Source of the DNA: RUG13615 sp040307715 | Lineage (GTDB): Bacteria > Bacillota > Clostridia > Peptostreptococcales > Anaerovoracaceae | Direction of reading: 5' to 3' | DNA length: 7,643 nt | Assembly (NCBI GenBank): GCA_040307715.1 | Contig: JAWRJC010000132.1 | Span: 1-7,643 of the forward strand | Shown: positions 6,099 to 7,643 of the stretch, piece by piece | How the letters are laid out: the number at the start of each line of letters is the position of its first letter | Numbering within the stretch: position 1 is the first letter of the stretch | The notes under the pieces: model-generated | Told to the model about the DNA's origin: nothing | Databases searched by the model: none | Seen by the model: the letters and a program-made list of their open reading frames with translations, nothing else | Made by a program: the position numbers and the translations under genes

Positions 6099-6118
6099 AA
6101 AGCAGAATTCAATAGTGA

Positions 6119-6231
6119 CTTGCTAGGGGAGTGTTTGCTGAGAGTGCGTGCACAGACCGCCGGAATGCCGGCAGCTGTGTCCGCAGACCCTTATCACCTG
6201 ATCCGGATCATGCCGGCGTAGGGAGAGCGAG
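6119..6231 (+). promoter_or_regulatory. TPP riboswitch (THI box) aptamer
   Basis: The conserved THI-box segments appear in order: GGGGAGT (6126-6132), GCTGAGAGTG (6137-6146), GACCCTT (6186-6192), then ACCTGATCCGGATCATGCCG beginning at 6196 and ending with GCGTAGGGA. The closing P1 helix can be drawn as CTTGCT (6119-6124) with AGCGAG (6226-6231), including one G-U pair. The optional P3 arm is well formed: CACAG/CTGTG (6151-6155, 6175-6179) and GCCGG/CCGGC (6159-6163, 6168-6172) around an AATG loop. When thiamin pyrophosphate binds, expression of the genes after it should fall. The following terminator indicates transcriptional control. Confidence 0.97.
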
Positions 6232-6251
6232 AGTAAAGACAAGCAAAAGAT

Positions 6252-6277
6252 CCTCCTGCATGTGCCGGAGGTTTTTT
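6252..6277 (+). terminator. Riboswitch expression-platform terminator
   Basis: CCTCC (6252-6256) pairs with GGAGG (6267-6271), followed by six Ts (6272-6277). Two more G-C pairs (6258-6265 and 6259-6264) around an ATGT loop extend the stem past a single mismatch. It lies 20 bases after the aptamer's P1 helix and 29 bases before the ykoE start, the expected position for a TPP-dependent attenuator. Candidate antiterminator pairings are GGATC (6205-6209) with GATCC (6249-6253), or GGAG (6222-6225) with CTCC (6253-6256). Both would break P1 or the core and remove the terminator arm. Confidence 0.85.
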
Positions 6278-6305
6278 GATACTTCCGGAGGAAGGAGAAC
6301 AACAA

Positions 6306-6929
6306 ATGGAAAACAATCTGAACACCAAACAGGGATGGGCGCTGCGTGATGTCATCATGATGGCGTTGCTGGGGCTGCTGTTCGCGATCGTCTATCTGGC
6401 GGTCTTCAACGTCGGCATGGCGCTGGCGGCGGCACTGGCGACGACCGGTTTTGCGGATTTCGCGTTCGATGTGATCTACGGCGTCTGGTTCATGGCCGGC
6501 ACGCTCGGCGCTTACATCATCCGCAAGAAGGGCGTTGGTCTCATCACGGAGCTGCTGGCATCGGTCATGGAACTGCTCTTCGGCAACGCGGGCGGCATTA
6601 CCGTCGTCATCACCGGCCTCATCCAGGGCGCCGGCACCGAGTGCGGCTTCGCTCTTTTCAAGTGGAAGAAGTGGAACTTCCTGTCCCTGTCCGTGGCGGG
6701 TATCCTGTCCGGGATCTTCATCTATATCTATGAGCTGTTCTATCTGCAGTACTACATGCTCGACCCGATGATGCATGTCGGTCACCTTGTGATCCGTTCG
6801 ATCTCGGCGATCATTTTCTCCGGTATCCTGTGCGTGCTGATCGGCGACGGGCTCGCTAAGACCGGCGTCATGAAGAACTACGCAGTCGGCCGCGCGGTCA
6901 AGGGCGGCAAGATCCACGAGGAGGATTAG
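6306..6929 (+). CDS. ykoE: YkoE-type substrate-binding (S) component of a thiamin/HMP ECF transporter
   Basis: The 207-residue membrane protein resembles YkoE, the S component of the YkoEDC energy-coupling-factor transporter for thiamin or its pyrimidine precursor. It has about six hydrophobic segments. Recognisable family features are WALRDVIMMALLGLLFAIVY (11-30), the FDVIYGVWFMAGTLGAYIIR stretch (53-72), LLASVMELLFGNAGGITVVI (78-97) and GLIQGAGTECGFALFKWKKW (98-117), whose Gly/Gln/Glu residues are typical of the ligand site. The C-terminus is polar and basic. ATG 6306 follows AAGGAGAA (6292-6299) at good spacing; an in-frame TTG at 6276 lies inside the terminator T-run and is rejected. The TPP riboswitch upstream independently supports a role in thiamin or pyrimidine uptake. 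The ATPase and transmembrane T components (YkoD, YkoC) are not in the window and would be expected downstream. Its stop is four bases from the next start. Confidence 0.9.
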   Translation: MENNLNTKQGWALRDVIMMALLGLLFAIVYLAVFNVGMALAAALATTGFADFAFDVIYGVWFMAGTLGAYIIRKKGVGLITELLASVMELLFGNAGGITVVITGLIQGAGTECGFALFKWKKWNFLSLSVAGILSGIFIYIYELFYLQYYMLDPMMHVGHLVIRSISAIIFSGILCVLIGDGLAKTGVMKNYAVGRAVKGGKIHEED

Positions 6930-6933
6930 TAGT

Positions 6934-7643
6934 ATGGAAAAACTGAGAATCGTACTGGACTGGTTCCCCAACACCAACCACACCGGCATCCTGCTGGCCA
7001 AGAAATACGGCTGGCTCGAGGAGAACGGCATCGATCTGACCATCGAAGGCGAAGTGCACGGCGAGATGGAGGTGCACGGCGCGGACTTCGTCTGCGGACC
7101 GGAGATCGCGATGCTTGAATGCATGAACCGCGGCATCGGTCTGACGGCGGTTGCGGCGTACACGCAGAAGTGCGACAGCGGCATCGTGTCTCTGAAAGAA
7201 GCGGGCATTACCCGCCCCAGAGAACTCGAGGGCAAGCGCCTCACGCACTGGACCCCGCAGTGGTTCCATCAGTCCATCGGCAGACTGGTCGCCAACGACG
7301 GCGGCGATTACAGCAAGGTCAACCTTGTGAACCTCGATGTCGGCGACATCGTCGATACGCTCGGCAATATCGCGGACGCGACCTGGGTCTATGAGAACTG
7401 GGAAAACTACGAACTGCTGCAGGCGGGCAAGGAGATCAACTACTTCAATCTGGGCGACATCGATCCGGTCTTCAAGTTCGTCGCGCCGGCAATCGCGGCG
7501 ACGCACGAAGTGCTCGCGGAACGACCGGAAGCGGTCCGCGCGATGCTGGCGGCCTTCGACCGCGGCTATCAGGCGGTCGCCAAAGACCCGTCGCTGGTGC
7601 TGGAGGTCAAAGATCTGATCGAGCCGCGCCTGTCTGACGAGTG
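6934..7643 (+). CDS. NMT1/THI5-like pyrimidine-binding protein without signal peptide (partial, 3' end cut)
   Basis: The first 236 residues are visible; the window ends inside a codon. The start, RIVLDWFPNTNHTGILLAKK (5-24), is the hallmark of the NMT1/THI5-like family, which includes ThiY, the periplasmic binder of formylaminopyrimidine, and the yeast pyrimidine synthase THI5. Other family-like parts are GADFVCGPEIAMLECMNRGI (49-68), LEGKRLTHWTP (98-108), ADATWVYENWENYEL (149-163) and ERPEAVRAMLAAFDRGYQAV (199-218). The lysine and histidine used by yeast THI5 and its CCCFC motif have no counterpart in the visible part, so a binding role fits better than synthesis. Strikingly, the protein begins directly with the mature domain: no hydrophobic leader, no lipobox, and no alternative upstream start. 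GAGGAGGAT (6919-6926), overlapping the end of ykoE, is a strong ribosome site and suggests coupling. Pyrimidine (HMP-type) recognition is inferred from family and riboswitch. Confidence 0.85.
   Translation, partial: MEKLRIVLDWFPNTNHTGILLAKKYGWLEENGIDLTIEGEVHGEMEVHGADFVCGPEIAMLECMNRGIGLTAVAAYTQKCDSGIVSLKEAGITRPRELEGKRLTHWTPQWFHQSIGRLVANDGGDYSKVNLVNLDVGDIVDTLGNIADATWVYENWENYELLQAGKEINYFNLGDIDPVFKFVAPAIAATHEVLAERPEAVRAMLAAFDRGYQAVAKDPSLVLEVKDLIEPRLSDE

Noticed and set aside
6276..6305. TTG start for a longer YkoE
   Set aside because: The codon is inside the terminator T-run, and the extra residues are the translated Shine-Dalgarno region.
6934..7643. Reading the last gene as a THI5-type pyrimidine phosphate synthase
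   Set aside because: The segment matching the yeast Lys/His active-site helix reads GPEIAMLECMNRG, lacking both residues, and no CCCFC motif is seen in the visible part. The remainder is beyond the window, so this is a provisional rejection.

Overview
The window looks like a chromosomal segment of a fairly GC-rich member of the Bacillota (Clostridia, Negativicutes or Erysipelotrichia-like), probably an anaerobe. The reasons are strong Shine-Dalgarno sites, tightly packed genes, a TPP riboswitch with a transcription terminator, an ECF S component of the YkoE type, a small RelQ-type alarmone synthetase, and a short CobU-like protein of a kind I associate with Clostridia. The genus cannot be fixed from the sequence alone. 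All genes lie on the + strand, with no mobile elements, CRISPR arrays, tRNA or rRNA.

Region 1 (1-4585) runs from a structured leader (1-147) into a NirC/FocA-type anion channel (148-912), followed by five genes for the last steps of cobamide synthesis: cobT (972-2093), a CobU-like P-loop protein (2093-2635), cobS (2681-3517), a second, much shorter CobU-like protein (3530-3913) and a histidine phosphatase of the CobC type (3971-4585). CobU activates adenosylcobinamide to adenosylcobinamide-GDP. CobT and CobC make alpha-ribazole from the lower base. CobS joins the two halves. Within the cobT-cobU-cobS-cobU' part, short gaps, one TGATG overlap and one Shine-Dalgarno site overlapping a stop codon point to co-transcription and translational coupling.

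Region 2 (4586-6039) starts with its own extended -10 promoter and a leader hairpin. It then has a small alarmone (p)ppGpp synthetase (4701-5423) and a two-helix membrane protein with a C-terminal zinc ribbon (5447-5986), and closes with a clear intrinsic terminator (6014-6039).

Region 3 (6040-7643) is a thiamin-regulated transcription unit: a near-consensus sigma-A promoter, a TPP riboswitch aptamer, an intrinsic terminator, a YkoE-type ECF S component (6306-6929) and an NMT1/THI5-fold pyrimidine-binding protein (6934 onward, cut by the window end). The binding protein begins directly with its mature domain and has no signal peptide, which is odd for a transporter subunit.

The points most worth a second look are the pair of incomplete CobU-like proteins flanking cobS, and the signal-less binding protein paired with an ECF component.
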